NCBI GenBank assembly: GCA_019307135.1
Contig: JAFDKF010000038.1
Coordinates: forward strand, 1 to 43,990
DNA from: Deltaproteobacteria bacterium
Lineage (GTDB): Bacteria; Desulfobacterota; Desulfobacteria; Desulfobacterales; C00003060
DNA length: 43,990 nt
Direction: 5' to 3'
Each line of letters begins with the position of its first letter. Positions within the stretch are counted from its first letter, which is position 1. A program made the translations under genes and the position numbers. Shown in pieces: positions 8,147 through 15,873 of the stretch. The notes beneath the pieces are model-generated. The model was not told where the DNA came from. It was given only the letters and a program-made list of their open reading frames with translations, and ran no database searches.

Positions 8147-8530
8147 TCATTTGTTAAGTTTTGGAGCAGCCACCCTCCTCCTCCTCAGCAGTAGTGCATA
8201 GCCACCCATATTGAGACCCACCCAGGCGATAGCGCCGATCCTCAAGTAGACCTCATCCAAGTCTAAGTAAATGACTTTTTGCAAGTTGTTCGTGATAAAG
8301 GACCCTCCGTAGAGAAGCTGCGGGTCGTAAAGACCATGCAAGTAGTTTTCCACGTGGGTGAGCGGGCAATACCATCCCCCAAGGTTCAGAACGAGGGTAA
8401 AGACCAGACCTGCCATGTGTATGAAGGATACCTTGAAATACTTCAATGCCAGGAGGAATCCAAAGAGGATGAAGATGATCCACAAGAGGTGAAGCAGTAT
8501 TACGAAATCACTCAACAGTTGGTAGACCAT
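8147..8530 (-). CDS. DUF2784-type membrane protein
   Basis: Encodes 127 residues. Three or four hydrophobic helices are visible: about 7-28, 35-52, and one near the C-terminus (IGAIAWVGLNMGGYALLL), followed by a basic RRRR tail. Conserved blocks LHLLWIIFILFG, NLGGWYCPLTHVENYL and YGGSFI match DUF2784, a family of unknown function. The start at 8530 (MVYQLLSDF) is preceded by GAGGAG at good spacing; a longer frame upstream to 8689 looks non-coding. Convergent with dapA and divergent from hsp20. Confidence 0.8.
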   Translation of the reverse strand: MVYQLLSDFVILLHLLWIIFILFGFLLALKYFKVSFIHMAGLVFTLVLNLGGWYCPLTHVENYLHGLYDPQLLYGGSFITNNLQKVIYLDLDEVYLRIGAIAWVGLNMGGYALLLRRRRVAAPKLNK

Positions 8531-8670
8531 CACCGACTCCTCGAGACCATGGCTTTGACTCCTCACAGAAAAATCCTGACCGACCCTTGACGTTCTGTTT
8601 GCCGGTATTATCTTTTGCTCAACGGATAGAGAATAGCTAACTATAGTAACATTGAAAGGAGGTGTCAAAT

Positions 8671-9114
8671 ATGACCGCTCTAATGCCAATTTTAAGACGA
8701 GGTAGATTGCTTAGGCGTCCTGAGTGGGACTTTTTTGATCGGTTCTTCGAAGATCTTGGACTGCCGAGGCTGTTTTCAGAAGAGACAACGCTCACACCGG
8801 CTCTTGACGTGTCTGAGACCGAAAAAGAACTGATCGTAAAGGCTGAAGTCCCGGGAATGGACAAGAAAGACATTAACATTAACCTTTCAGATGGGTTGCT
8901 GACCATCAAAGGGGAGAAAAAGCAGGAAAAAGAAGAGAAGAATGAGAACTATCATTCTGTTGAAAGACGCTATGGAAAGTTCTCCAGGACGATGCGGCTT
9001 CCCCGTGACATTGAAGTTGACAAGGTGGATGCAACTTACAAGGATGGGGTGCTGAAAATCACCCTCCCCAAATCTGAGTCCGCTAAGTCAAAAAAGATAG
9101 AGATCAAAAGCTAA
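8671..9114 (+). CDS. small heat-shock protein, Hsp20/alpha-crystallin family
   Basis: Cytoplasmic ATP-independent holdase that keeps unfolding proteins soluble. 147 residues: a short N-terminal arm rich in Arg and Phe, then the alpha-crystallin domain (about 44-140) with EVPGMDKKDI, LTIKGEKK and the ATYKDGVLKITLPK strand. ATG 8671 follows an AAAGGAGGT site; GTG 8662 is too close to it. It has its own terminator. The next gene is an ArsA-like ATPase whose own C-terminal domain appears Hsp20-like, which may not be chance. Confidence 0.93.
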   Translation: MTALMPILRRGRLLRRPEWDFFDRFFEDLGLPRLFSEETTLTPALDVSETEKELIVKAEVPGMDKKDININLSDGLLTIKGEKKQEKEEKNENYHSVERRYGKFSRTMRLPRDIEVDKVDATYKDGVLKITLPKSESAKSKKIEIKS

Positions 9115-9130
9115 CCCCAGTTCATGTAAA

Positions 9131-9166
9131 GCGTGTGCCGGGCAGAAGCCTGGCACACGCTTTTTT
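9131..9166 (+). terminator. rho-independent terminator after hsp20
   Basis: GCGTGTGCC and GGCACACGC pair (9131-9160) and are followed by TTTTTTATTTT. Confidence 0.9.
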
Positions 9167-9357
9167 ATTTTCCCTCCCGCTAACACCCTCTATTTCTGCA
9201 AACATAGGCATATCATCCCACGTTCGACCATCCCATGCTGGTCTGTTGGATTTTCCAGTCATCCCAATTCGTGTTTACTTGTGGATGGTTATGGGGTATA
9301 AGATAATGCTGAGGTCAGGAGCGGACTGAACAGATCTGATTCATTTCAGGGTTACTC

Positions 9358-10533
9358 ATGAGAATTGTGCTTTTTGCAGGAAAGGGTGGTGTCGGCAAGA
9401 CCAGCATTGCGGCCGCAAGCGGCGTGGCCTGCGCCCAAAAGGGCCTCAAGACCATCATCATGTCCCTTGATGCAGCCCACAGCCTGGTGGATTCTTTTGA
9501 CCTTGATAAGACCCTCATGGACAGGAATAAGGGAAGGCCTATCCGGGTGGCCAAGAACCTTTCCATCCAGGAGGTGGATGTCCAGGAAGAGATTAAGAAG
9601 AACTGGGGGGAAGTCCACAAGTACATTAGCAACCTGTTGAACATCTCAGGCATTGATGAGGTCCTGGCAGAGGAGCTTGCCATCCTTCCCGGGATGGAGG
9701 AGGTGAGCTCGCTTTTGTACATCAACCGCTACGTGGCTCAGAAGAGCTATGACGTCATCCTCCTTGACTGCGCACCCACGGGAGAGTCGATCCGGTTTAT
9801 CAGCATCCCCACGAGTCTGGAATGGTATATGAAAAAACTCTTTGATGTTGAACGCAGGATCGTCAAGATAGCCCGGCCCATTACCAAAAAGCTCTACGCG
9901 GTCCCCCTCCCAGAAGACAAGTATTTTGCAACGATCCAGAGACTCTTTGATCGGCTGGAAGGGATCGACAAGATCCTGTCAGATCCCAATATCACAACGG
10001 TACGTTTGGTTACAAACCCCGAAAAGATCATCTTGAAAGAAACACAGCGAGCCTACATGTATTTTAGCCTCTACAAGATGTGTGTGGATGCCGTTGTAAT
10101 TAATCGCATACTCCCGGAGGCCGTTGACGATGGCTATTTTGCCCGGTGGAAAGAGACCCAAAACCGCTATATTAAGAAGACCGAGCAACTATTCAGCCCC
10201 ATTCCCATCCTTAAGGTCCCCATGCTGAGCGATCAGGTCGTGGGCATGGCAAAACTCTCGAAGTTGTCCAAAGAGATCTACGGCAGCCTCAGCCCCGAGG
10301 AGATTTTGTATGCAGACACACCTTATACCTTTAGAAAGGTAGGTGAAGATTACTTTTTGGATATCAAGATCCCCTTTCTCACAAAAAAGGAAGTGGATCT
10401 CAGCAAACGCAACGAGGAGTTAATTGTTCGCATTGGTGGGTTCAAGCGGAACGTATTGCTCCCGCGCAACATTGCTGCCAGGCAACCTTCGGGTGCAAAG
10501 GTAGAACGAGACAAGGTTGTAATCAAGTTATAA
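9358..10533 (+). CDS. ArsA/Get3-family ATPase with C-terminal HSP20-like domain
   Basis: SIMIBI-class P-loop ATPase. The deviant Walker A is GKGGVGKTS at 8-16, switch I lies around SLDAAHSLVDSF, and Walker B/switch II is VILLDCAPTGES. Residues about 325-391 (YFLDIKIPFL...VERDKVVIKL) resemble the ArsA HSP20-like domain (PF17886). Relatives include the arsenite pump ATPase ArsA and the tail-anchored-protein chaperone Get3. No arsR, arsB or arsC is nearby, so arsenite export is not supported. A chaperone or sorting role next to Hsp20 is possible. The start is the ATG of MRIVLFAGKGG; the upstream site is weak (CAGGG). Confidence 0.8.
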   Translation: MRIVLFAGKGGVGKTSIAAASGVACAQKGLKTIIMSLDAAHSLVDSFDLDKTLMDRNKGRPIRVAKNLSIQEVDVQEEIKKNWGEVHKYISNLLNISGIDEVLAEELAILPGMEEVSSLLYINRYVAQKSYDVILLDCAPTGESIRFISIPTSLEWYMKKLFDVERRIVKIARPITKKLYAVPLPEDKYFATIQRLFDRLEGIDKILSDPNITTVRLVTNPEKIILKETQRAYMYFSLYKMCVDAVVINRILPEAVDDGYFARWKETQNRYIKKTEQLFSPIPILKVPMLSDQVVGMAKLSKLSKEIYGSLSPEEILYADTPYTFRKVGEDYFLDIKIPFLTKKEVDLSKRNEELIVRIGGFKRNVLLPRNIAARQPSGAKVERDKVVIKL

Positions 10534-10538
10534 AATCG

Positions 10539-10755
10539 GGCATCTTTCATTACAGACAAAAAGTAGTTGACACTTTTCATTGTTATTTCGAGGAGTGAAA
10601 CGACGAGAAATCTTATAAACCAAACGCTTAAAGATTTCTCGCTCCCGCCTGCCAACGCCTGGTTAGCCTGGCAACCACAATGCCGGCATACATGGCTATG
10701 GCGGGCAGGTCGCTCGAAATGACAAAAAAGCGTAAACTGGCAAATGAAGGATGCC
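10539..10755. repeat. three-level nested palindrome downstream of the ArsA-like gene
   Basis: Outer arms GGCATCTTTCAT (10539-) and ATGAAGGATGCC (-10755), with GTAGTTGACACTTTT facing AAGCGTAAACTG, enclose a second palindrome (TTATTTCGAGGAGTG...GAGAAATCT and AGATTTCTCG...CTCGAAATGAC). That in turn is split by a 66-bp GC-rich element at 10644-10709. The same outer arms, with different contents, recur at 43654-43837. Confidence 0.8.
10644..10709. mobile_element. 66-bp GC-rich mini-element with 5-bp target duplication
   Basis: The element runs from CCCGCCTGCCAACGCCTGG to ATGGCTATGGCGGGCAGG. It is flanked by TCGCT on both sides (10639-10643 and 10710-10714) and splits the repeat phrase TTTCTCGCT/CGAAATGAC. 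An opposite-orientation relative of 68 bp is at 17441-17508. It is too small to code; mobilisation would have to be in trans. Confidence 0.7.
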
Positions 10756-10843
10756 TAAAATCGCTTCGCGATTTTAGGCAACGTCCGCCTCCGGTGGACT
10801 TAAAAAAGAAAATACCTATAACTATAAATGCTTGGAGGAAATA

Positions 10844-11092
10844 ATGGCTCCCAAAAAGACAGAAAAAAAAGCAGCCGAAGAAGAGGAGAGCTTTGTTTGC
10901 CCCATGTGTCTCGTTGTACGGTGCCTCAGGGACATGGTGGATAGGAAATCCCCATTCTTTGAACACATGAACAACGCCCGCATTGAATTTCTCGAGGGAA
11001 TCAAGTCCCTCATAGATGAACGGATTGAGGCCATAAAGAAGGGTGCAGGGACCAGAAAGTCCAGGCTGACCAAGATTAAGGTCGAAGATTGA
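10844..11092 (+). CDS. small protein with CPMC motif, downstream of the ArsA-like ATPase
   Basis: 82 residues: a Lys/Glu/Ala-rich start (MAPKKTEKKAAEEEE), a CPMC motif at about 19-22 with a further Cys in VVRCL, then a long predicted helix (FEHMNNARIEFLEGIKSLIDERIEAIKK) and a basic tail. The CxxC could bind metal or act in redox chemistry. ATG 10844 follows GGAGG at correct spacing; the in-frame TTG at 10832 overlaps that site. I do not recognise the family. Its position after the ArsA-like gene suggests a partner, but a nested repeat separates the two. Confidence 0.65.
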   Translation: MAPKKTEKKAAEEEESFVCPMCLVVRCLRDMVDRKSPFFEHMNNARIEFLEGIKSLIDERIEAIKKGAGTRKSRLTKIKVED

Positions 11093-11171
11093 CGCCTTGA
11101 TATTCCCTTTTTTCGGGCTGTTGTCCAAAGCGCCACAATGCAGATGTGAGTGGTAAAACACGTGTTTGAGA

Positions 11172-11360
11172 TAAGGGCTCACGCAAAAATAACTTACCAT
11201 TTTGGCATCTCAGCTTCAGGTCGTCTTCGACCGATACTCATTCGCAAAATCCGCGAAATAGCCAGCTATTCCTGTGGTTTTGCTCAATCGGATCGGCCAA
11301 ATCCGACCCAAATCTGAGCGCCAACTCTGCCAAGTAAGTTATTTTTGCGTGAGCCCTAAG
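11172..11360. repeat. 188-bp MITE-like palindrome, GGGCTCACGCAAAAATAACTTAC ends
   Basis: The left end TAAGGGCTCACGCAAAAATAA and the right end TTATTTTTGCGTGAGCCCTAA are perfect inverted copies, about 24 bases long. The interior has weaker symmetry (CTCAGCTTC..., ATCCGCG). A single right-end arm occurs again at 14437-14461. No coding capacity. Confidence 0.75.
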
Positions 11361-11526
11361 GACTGAGACTCTGCAATTTTCTCAACAGATTCCACGACTT
11401 CGCCGATGATGTTCTTGGGTCTTGTTGTTGAACGCTCAGAAATTCCATGGCCTTATCGTCCATCTGATACGACATACCCTCTATACCGGTTCCCATACGG
11501 GTCATCATGTCTATCGCATCCGCCAT
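11356..11526 (-). CDS. possible small hypothetical protein
   Basis: A 56-codon frame starting MADAIDMMTRMGTGIEGMSY is open on the minus strand and ends inside the right arm of the 188-bp palindrome (the stop is in CCCTAAGG). The Met-rich N-terminal part looks more like coding sequence than the rest. It may be the 5' remnant of a gene cut by the repeat. The ribosome-binding site is poor (AAGAAG). No family recognised. Confidence 0.25.
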   Translation of the reverse strand: MADAIDMMTRMGTGIEGMSYQMDDKAMEFLSVQQQDPRTSSAKSWNLLRKLQSLSP

Positions 11527-11567
11527 ATGAACTCACTTTCTTCTTAACTACACAGTCCAAAGTTCTG

Positions 11568-11637
11568 TCATTCCTGCGAAAGCAGGAATCCATAACCTCT
11601 TGATTTTTCTGGATTCCCGCATTCGCGGGAATGACGG
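11568..11637. repeat. REP-like hairpin (GTCATTCCTGCG ... CGCGGGAATGAC)
   Basis: GTCATTCCTGCGAAAGCAGG with following AATCCA is mirrored by TGGATTCCCGCATTCGCGGG with following AATGAC. This is the widespread 'TCATTCCCGCG' type of bacterial extragenic palindrome. Confidence 0.85.
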
Positions 11638-12142
11638 TTCAACCAATACGATATTTCTTAAGAACTATGGACTCTCAAGTTCTTAACTTCTTCTAAAGAA
11701 ATTAAGTCCTTATTGTACGGAATTCCAATACCCAAGAATATGCGGTCCCTATATCGACACGAAACCCCGGATGGGAATCTGGGTTAAGGCGTCTGAGCTC
11801 CCTGATGTACTGGATAAGCCATGGCCTATTTAGGGTGCGTTCACTCCCTGAGATGGTGATTACGCTGCCAAATGATCAAGCCAAGAGGCCATGCGAGTTT
11901 TAGCTTATAATTCAACTACTTGAAAAGGCTGCAAAACTTGAAATATCTTTCAGAGAAAGCGAAAAGGGATTTGTCCAAGAGTCTGTCAGCATTTGATATA
12001 GGGTAAGATTTATGATATGTACAGTAGGCGCTGGAAGTATGGGGGTCATACGTCAAGAGGGACTGATATCTGAATCGTGGCGATTTGGGCAACAGCCTGT
12101 TAATGGTAGACCCCTCAATTCGAAAAAATGATAACATCGATT
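11638..12142. other. 500-bp stretch without a recognisable gene
   Basis: Both strands were scanned. Only short frames interrupted by stops are seen. One short stretch at 11738-11790 (MRSLYRHETPDGNLG then stop) could be a decayed gene fragment. Nothing is assigned. Confidence 0.5.
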
Positions 12143-12289
12143 TAGTGTCCATCCAGAAATGGTGGATTTTGTCCCGAGACAAGGCCGCACAAAGGTTTCT
12201 ACCGCAGGCGTAGCAGCGCTACGTTGAGGATAGAAACGTGCGGAGAACGCAGTATCGGGACAAAAGATGCCGTTTCTGGATGGATACTA
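12143..12289. repeat. 146-bp MITE-like palindrome, copy 1
   Basis: Ends AGTGTCCATCCAGAAATGG and CCGTTTCTGGATGGATACT are inverted copies with two mismatches. Inner arms (TTTTGTCCCGAGAC with GTATCGGGACAAAA, GTTTCTACCGC with GATAGAAAC) continue the hairpin to a CGTAGCAGCGCTACG centre. A direct copy of the same length is at 20448-20594, about 95% identical by eye. It lies immediately upstream of the sensor-kinase gene. Confidence 0.85.
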
Positions 12290-12306
12290 GGTAAGGTAGC
12301 CGTACC

Positions 12307-13761
12307 GTGCAACTCACTATTTTCAAAAGGCTAACCCTTGGGTACTTAGCAATTATGGTCCTTATTATCTTCCTGGGGGTATATGTAACTATAAAGCTGA
12401 ATCAGTTAAATCGTGTCGCCCGTGCGGTCATATCTGTAGATAGCGCTACAATAAGAGTCACGGAAAACCTGTCAGATGCCTTGTTTTCCCAAGAGGGTTT
12501 TGAAAAAAAATATGTAATTTCCGGAGACCAGGATTTCTACGAAAAGTTTCGTGAAATACAGGAATATTTTTCAAAAGATCTGGAAAGACTTGGGAATCTT
12601 GTGGATACCTCAAAGAAAAAAAGATTGTTTGGCCGGGTAAGAAAAATGTATGGCCACTATCTTTCTTTGCTTAATGAGGAGTTTAGTTTTATGACCAATG
12701 GCCAGGATTATTCACACGAAGGATTTCAGGAAGAAAAGGAAAAGATCGTTGATGAGATTAACCGGAAACTAAGAGAAATTATTCAAATGGCCAGGTTGGA
12801 CAGGGATAAAAAATTGGAGGCGTCGAGTCAGATAAGTTCGCGCGTATTAAAAATTACCACGGTCACTGCAGCAATGGTTATAGTGATGGGGATTCTGATA
12901 TCTTTTTTTAACACCAGAAGCATAAATAATCCTATGCGACTTTTACAAGAAAAAACAAAAGAAATATCTAAAGGTAAATTTGAAGAGGTGCCGAATATTT
13001 CTTCACCTCCAGAAATCAAGGAATTGGTGGACGCCTTTAACTTGATGTGCGAACGACTAAAAGAACTAGACCAGATGAAGGCGGATTTTATAAGTCATGT
13101 ATCCCATGAACTCCGTACCCCGCTGACTTCTATCAAAGGAGCTTCCAGTATGCTGATAGAAGGCATCTTTTTGAGTATGCCGGAAAAACAGAATAAGCTT
13201 TTGACGATTATACAAGAAGAGTGTGAGAGGTTAATAGAATCGGTTAATGGCATACTGGATCTTTCGTGTATGGAAGCTAAAATGATGGATTATGATTTTA
13301 GGGAATGCAAGCTTATTCCAGTAATACAGGAGACAGTTTTGAGGTTTGCGCCTATTGCCCTTAAAAACAAAATTGGCCTTGAGTCAAACCTCCCTCCTGA
13401 CCTGTCTCCGGTCAAAATAGACGAGGACAGAATTCGCCAGGTCATAGAGAATTTGTTGGGAAATGCCTTGAAATTTACTTCCCAGGGAGACAAAGTAATT
13501 GTTTCTGCTACACCTGAAAGAAACCAGAAAGCATATGTTGAAGTCTCTGTTTCAGATACCGGCTGCGGAATTCCCAGGGCGGACTTGAAAAAGATATTTG
13601 ATAAATTCAAAAGAACAAATACGGGAAGGGAAACAGCCGTAGGGACCGGCCTGGGCCTTTCAATCGCAAAATACATCATCGCGGCACATGGAGGGGAAAT
13701 ATGGGTAGAGAGCGAACCAGGAAAGGGAAGCACCTTCTTTTTTACCCTGCCTGTTGTATAG
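12307..13761 (+). CDS. membrane sensor histidine kinase (QseE/GlrK-like)
   Basis: 484 residues. TM helix 1 at about 10-29, a mostly helical extracytoplasmic domain at 30-182, TM helix 2 at 183-203, HAMP at about 204-256, then the kinase core: phospho-accepting His267 in FISHVSHELRTPLTS, N box ENLLGNALKF, G1 DTGCGIP, F box IFDKF and G2 GTGLGLSIAK. It autophosphorylates and should pass phosphate to the sigma-54 regulator encoded at 14482. GTG start with a weak site, right after a MITE-like palindrome that may carry its promoter. The last 61 bases overlap the lipoprotein gene. The gene order kinase, lipoprotein, NtrC-type regulator matches qseE-qseG-qseF (glrK-yfhG-glrR). The signal is unknown. 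Confidence 0.9.
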   Translation: MQLTIFKRLTLGYLAIMVLIIFLGVYVTIKLNQLNRVARAVISVDSATIRVTENLSDALFSQEGFEKKYVISGDQDFYEKFREIQEYFSKDLERLGNLVDTSKKKRLFGRVRKMYGHYLSLLNEEFSFMTNGQDYSHEGFQEEKEKIVDEINRKLREIIQMARLDRDKKLEASSQISSRVLKITTVTAAMVIVMGILISFFNTRSINNPMRLLQEKTKEISKGKFEEVPNISSPPEIKELVDAFNLMCERLKELDQMKADFISHVSHELRTPLTSIKGASSMLIEGIFLSMPEKQNKLLTIIQEECERLIESVNGILDLSCMEAKMMDYDFRECKLIPVIQETVLRFAPIALKNKIGLESNLPPDLSPVKIDEDRIRQVIENLLGNALKFTSQGDKVIVSATPERNQKAYVEVSVSDTGCGIPRADLKKIFDKFKRTNTGRETAVGTGLGLSIAKYIIAAHGGEIWVESEPGKGSTFFFTLPVV

Positions 13762-14297
13762 CCCTACTCCTTGGAATTCTCCTTGGAATTTGGGGGTGTA
13801 CTCAGTTCCAGCAAAAATGGAAAGGTGAAGGCCGTCTTGCGAGGGCTGGGACCCTTTTGGTCAAAGGGAAATATGAAGAGTCCATGAGGGAGGCAAAGGA
13901 GGTGTTAAGGTTATATCCTCGAATTCTGGGTGATGAAGCACTCTTTCAAATGGGATTGATTTATGCTTATCCCAAGAATCCAGACCAGGATTACCAGAAA
14001 TCCCTGAAACGCTTTCAAAGAGTGATAAAGGAATTTCCCAAAAGTGAGTTGAAAGACCAAGCAGAGGTATGGGCCTCTGTTCTCCAAAAGATCATGGATA
14101 AAGAGAAGGAAATTGGTAAGTTAGAGCAAAGAAATAGCTATTTGGGGAAGGCGCTTGAAAAAGAGGAAAAAAAGGTAAAAGGACTGGAAAGCCAGGTAGA
14201 GAAATTAAAGGACCAGGTAGAGAAATTAAAGGACCAATTATTGAGGCTAAAGGAGATCGACCTGGGTATTGAGGAAAAGAAAAGTCAGGCAAAATGA
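13701..14297 (+). CDS. coiled-coil outer-membrane lipoprotein (QseG-like)
   Basis: 198 residues. A basic start (MGRERTRKGKH) precedes a hydrophobic signal and a lipobox-like LGIWGC, so Cys32 is the likely lipidated residue. Residues 40-130 have TPR-like helical repeats (GKYEESMREAKEVLRLYP, YQKSLKRFQRVIKEFP). Residues 136-190 are a Lys/Glu coiled coil with an exact repeat (EKLKDQV twice). The start lies inside the kinase gene but has a strong GGAGGGG site, so the 61-bp overlap is probably real. Size, lipobox and position recall QseG, which modulates QseE. Sequence identity to QseG cannot be judged here. Confidence 0.75.
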   Translation: MGRERTRKGKHLLFYPACCIALLLGILLGIWGCTQFQQKWKGEGRLARAGTLLVKGKYEESMREAKEVLRLYPRILGDEALFQMGLIYAYPKNPDQDYQKSLKRFQRVIKEFPKSELKDQAEVWASVLQKIMDKEKEIGKLEQRNSYLGKALEKEEKKVKGLESQVEKLKDQVEKLKDQLLRLKEIDLGIEEKKSQAK

Positions 14298-14312
14298 TTG
14301 GTAGCTACTCGG

Positions 14313-14461
14313 GTTCAAAGTTCCAATTCAGCCGTCGTAGCCATAGGCTACTATGGCGAAGTCGGCGGTTCACGGTTCAAGGTTAGAGAGCGATGAAGAA
14401 AGTAGCCAACCGTGAACCTGACAACCTGAGTAGTTACAGTTATTTTTACGCAAGCCCTAAG
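14313..14461. repeat. composite repeat between lipoprotein and regulator genes
   Basis: Contains AATTCAGCCGT, the CGTAGCCATAGGCTACTATGG block, GGTTCACGGTTCAAGGTTAG, CGATGAAG, then AAAGTAGCCAACCGTGAACC and ACCTGAGTAGTTA. The same blocks occur in reverse at 35903-36125, where about 60 extra bases lie after CGATGAAG. The 3' end is a single arm of the GGGCTCACGCAAAAATAA family (14437-14461). It sits inside the presumed three-gene operon. Confidence 0.75.
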
Positions 14462-14481
14462 TTCAATTGTGGGGGAAGAAG

Positions 14482-15837
14482 ATGGATAAGATTCTGGTCT
14501 TAGATGACGAGAAAAACCTGCTCAAGGTCATAAAAATGAGGCTGGAGGCCAATGATTATCAAGTTGCCACAGCTCTTCAGGCGGAAACGGCGGTGGAGAT
14601 AGCTAAAAAGGAAGAAATAGATTTGGCTCTGGTAGACCTTAAACTTGCTGGAAAAAATGGGATTGAGGTGATGGAAGAACTTCATCAAATAAATCCCGAG
14701 ATGCCCATTATCATCCTGACCGCCTATGGAACGATAAAAAGTGCGGTAGAGGCCATGAAAAGAGGGGCATACAGCTATTTGACCAAACCTTTTGACTATC
14801 GTGACCTACTATTGCAAATAAAAAACGGGTTAGAAAAGAGTCGGCTTTCAAAAGAAGTTCTGAGACTCAGGAATATGGTTGAGAGGAGATATGGTTTTAA
14901 GAATGTTATTGGAAAAAGTGAAAAAATGAAAAAGGTGCTGGCACGGGTGGGACAAGCTGCTGAAAGTGAATCGAGTGTCTATATTGAAGGAGAAACCGGC
15001 ACGGGTAAAGGGTTGCTTGCCAAGACCTTGCATTTTGCAAGTTCAAGAAAAAATGGACCATTTATTGTTATCAATTGTGCGACTATCCCTGAAAACTTAT
15101 TGGAAAGCGAACTCTTTGGTTATGAAAAAGGAGCATTTACAGGAGCTACCCGTAGCAAGAAAGGGCTCTTTCTCCAGGCCCACAAAGGCACCCTTTTTTT
15201 GGATGAAATATCGGAAATGCCTATATTCATGCAGGCCAAGCTGCTTCAGGCATTGGAGTCAAAGGAGTTTTATCCCTTAGGAGGAGAAAAACCGGTAAAG
15301 GTGGACGCAAGGTTAATAGCGGCTTCCAACAAAAAAATGCATGAAAAGGTGAAAAAGGGTGATTTTCGAGAAGACCTCTTTTACCGAATCTACGTTATTC
15401 CAATAGAAGTTCCTCCGCTGAGGGAAAGAAAAGGGGACATACCCCTGCTGGCGGAGCATTACTTACAAAAAATTACGAAGGACAACAAAAAGGGAATAAG
15501 AGGTTTTTCTCCATCCGCGTTGCAAAAACTGATGCTTTACTCCTGGCCCGGCAACGTCAGGGAGTTGGAAAATACCATCGAATGTGCGGTTGCCATGGCA
15601 ACGCAGGATGCAATCACCGAAGATTTGATCCTTCCGGCCCAAACAACCGAGGGAGACCGTTTAAGGCCTTTGAAAGATGCGAAGGAGGGTTTTGAAAGAA
15701 ATTACGTTATTCAGATCATGGAGCTTACCCGGGGTAATATTAGCCGGGCAGCAAAACTGGCAGGGAAATACCGAGCGGATTTTTATGACCTTTTAAAAAA
15801 ATATGATCTGAATCCACAAGACTTCAGGAAGAGGTGA
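14482..15837 (+). CDS. sigma-54-dependent response regulator (NtrC/GlrR type)
   Basis: 451 residues. Receiver domain 1-115 with acidic pocket DDE at 8-10, phospho-acceptor Asp52, and Lys in YLTKPF. The AAA+ domain at about 135-370 has Walker A GETGTGKG, the sigma-54 contact loop GAFTGA, Walker B GTLFLDEI and the arginine-finger region FREDLFYRI. The C-terminal Fis-type HTH reads GNISRAAKLAGKYRADFYDLLKKY. ATG 14482 gives the normal start MDKILVLDDE. The probable partner is the kinase at 12307. It is a candidate activator of the sigma-54-type promoters ahead of the two cytochrome genes, but nothing in the sequence shows this directly. Confidence 0.93.
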   Translation: MDKILVLDDEKNLLKVIKMRLEANDYQVATALQAETAVEIAKKEEIDLALVDLKLAGKNGIEVMEELHQINPEMPIIILTAYGTIKSAVEAMKRGAYSYLTKPFDYRDLLLQIKNGLEKSRLSKEVLRLRNMVERRYGFKNVIGKSEKMKKVLARVGQAAESESSVYIEGETGTGKGLLAKTLHFASSRKNGPFIVINCATIPENLLESELFGYEKGAFTGATRSKKGLFLQAHKGTLFLDEISEMPIFMQAKLLQALESKEFYPLGGEKPVKVDARLIAASNKKMHEKVKKGDFREDLFYRIYVIPIEVPPLRERKGDIPLLAEHYLQKITKDNKKGIRGFSPSALQKLMLYSWPGNVRELENTIECAVAMATQDAITEDLILPAQTTEGDRLRPLKDAKEGFERNYVIQIMELTRGNISRAAKLAGKYRADFYDLLKKYDLNPQDFRKR

Positions 15838-15873
15838 AGGCTAAGATGACAATATGTGCTGAACTATTACCAT

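Noticed and set aside
9358..10533. Arsenite pump ATPase arsA
   Set aside because: Fold agrees, but no ars genes are near and metal-site cysteines typical of the pump were not seen.
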